Translations under genes and position numbers: made by a program
Notes under the pieces: generated by a model
Seen by the model: only the letters and a program-made list of their open reading frames with translations
Databases searched by the model: none
Told to the model about the DNA's origin: nothing
Shown: piece by piece, positions 63,482-64,000 of the stretch
Position numbering within the stretch: the stretch's first letter is position 1
How the letters are laid out: every line of letters starts with the position of its first letter
Assembly (NCBI GenBank): GCA_963210315.1
Contig: OY723257.1
Coordinates: forward strand, 1,674,001 to 1,738,000
Origin: Rhynchopus euleeides
Taxonomy: Eukaryota > Euglenozoa > Diplonemea > Diplonemida > Diplonemidae
Length of the DNA: 64,000 nt
Direction: 5' to 3'

Positions 63482-64000
63482 ACTGCCGCGCGGCTGCACC
63501 CGCAGCAGCACACGCCCTACACTCCGAAGCACCTTGAGGGCGGCACGGGTCTGGGCCCGGCAGAGGCAAGGGGGCCCTGAGGTGCTGCTGCTGGGGTGGT
63601 GTGTGTGTGTGTGTGTCAAGTTGGATGCTGTATGAAGAGCCGATGCGTCGAGTAAAAGTCAGCGGGGGGGGGGGGGGGGGCAGAGAGGTGTCGGCCCAAC
63701 AAAGGGAGTTGTTGCTGGACCCACGCCTCTCTCACTGGCTCTCCCCTGCCTCGGCTGTCTTGTCTTTGTCTTGCAAACCGAAACACATTTGGGCTCGCGC
63801 AAACAACAAGGTAAACCCCCCCCCGCGTATATAATTTACGTATTTATTTGGTAAATAATAGGCGAAAACGTAAATAATAGGTGATTTTCATTTCTTCGTA
63901 AATTATAGGCGGTTTGTAAATAGGATCACCCATTATTTACGAACAGCCCGTTTTTTTTTGGCGTCAACGACCACACCCGACGCGACCGGTGAATGATCAG
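63482..64000. other. 5' flank, G-run and AT-rich repeat cluster
   Basis: (GT)n at 63600-63617 and a G-run at 63663-63680. At about 63850-63945 four direct copies of GTAAAT(A/T)ATAGG-like sequence and one inverted copy (CATTATTTAC) occur in otherwise AT-rich DNA. This suggests the start of another inverted-repeat element running past the window end. No gene is supported. Confidence 0.5.

Overview
The window looks like nuclear DNA of a GC-rich eukaryote, most likely a protist. The evidence is long single-exon genes with a few GT-AG introns (CAG/GTGTGT, GAG/GTATAT and CAG/GTATGT donors), a huge coiled-coil protein, a phosphohistidine-phosphatase (Janus/PHPT1) homologue, a probable organellar helical-repeat protein, and intergenic DNA full of DNA-transposon debris. 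The lineage cannot be fixed from sequence alone. Few introns, large repeat-rich intergenic spans and possible trans-splice-style acceptors just before start codons would suit a diplonemid-like euglenozoan, but an alveolate or other protist is not excluded. No rRNA, tRNA, spliced-leader RNA or CRISPR array was recognised.

Layout. Positions 1-25,000 hold no host gene I can support. They hold a decayed, ORF-poor stretch (1-7,187), a short G-run-terminated MITE, copies of a 60-bp stem-loop module, a hAT-like element with an exact 8-bp target duplication (11,199-12,144), an element with AGTCAA-type subterminal arrays (about 16.2-17.7 kb), a 5'-truncated pogo/CENP-B-like DDE transposase between 42-bp inverted repeats (18,482-20,372), and homopolymer-rich sequence with a minisatellite. 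A coiled-coil gene lies on the minus strand at 25.1-27.8 kb. Between 28.0 and 38.6 kb there is a dense series of inverted-repeat elements whose ends are runs of G or C. They include a foldback element with two 340-nt arms and a 2.2-kb element with a 3-bp duplication.

From 38.9 kb host genes return: a two-exon gene for a duplicated 70-75-residue module (minus) facing a Cys/His- plus Pro-rich protein (plus) across a 72-unit (CT)n tract. Then comes a 3.75-kb element (43,620-47,369) with two unrecognised ORFs and unusual ends. After a second hAT-like copy (49.3-50.4 kb), three minus-strand genes follow: a ~2,970-residue coiled-coil protein with what looks like a degenerate kinesin-type head (50.6-60.0 kb), a 534-residue organelle-targeted helical protein (60.9-62.5 kb), and the PHPT1/Janus homologue (63.1-63.5 kb).

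The genes do not form a recognisable pathway. Two of them (25.1-27.8 and 50.6-60.0 kb) are rod-like and probably cytoskeletal. The most distinctive content is the mobile DNA: the two-ORF element with a flipped segment in its ends, the thirteen-copy stem-loop module readable in five of six frames, and the G-run-terminated element families with 3-bp duplications.
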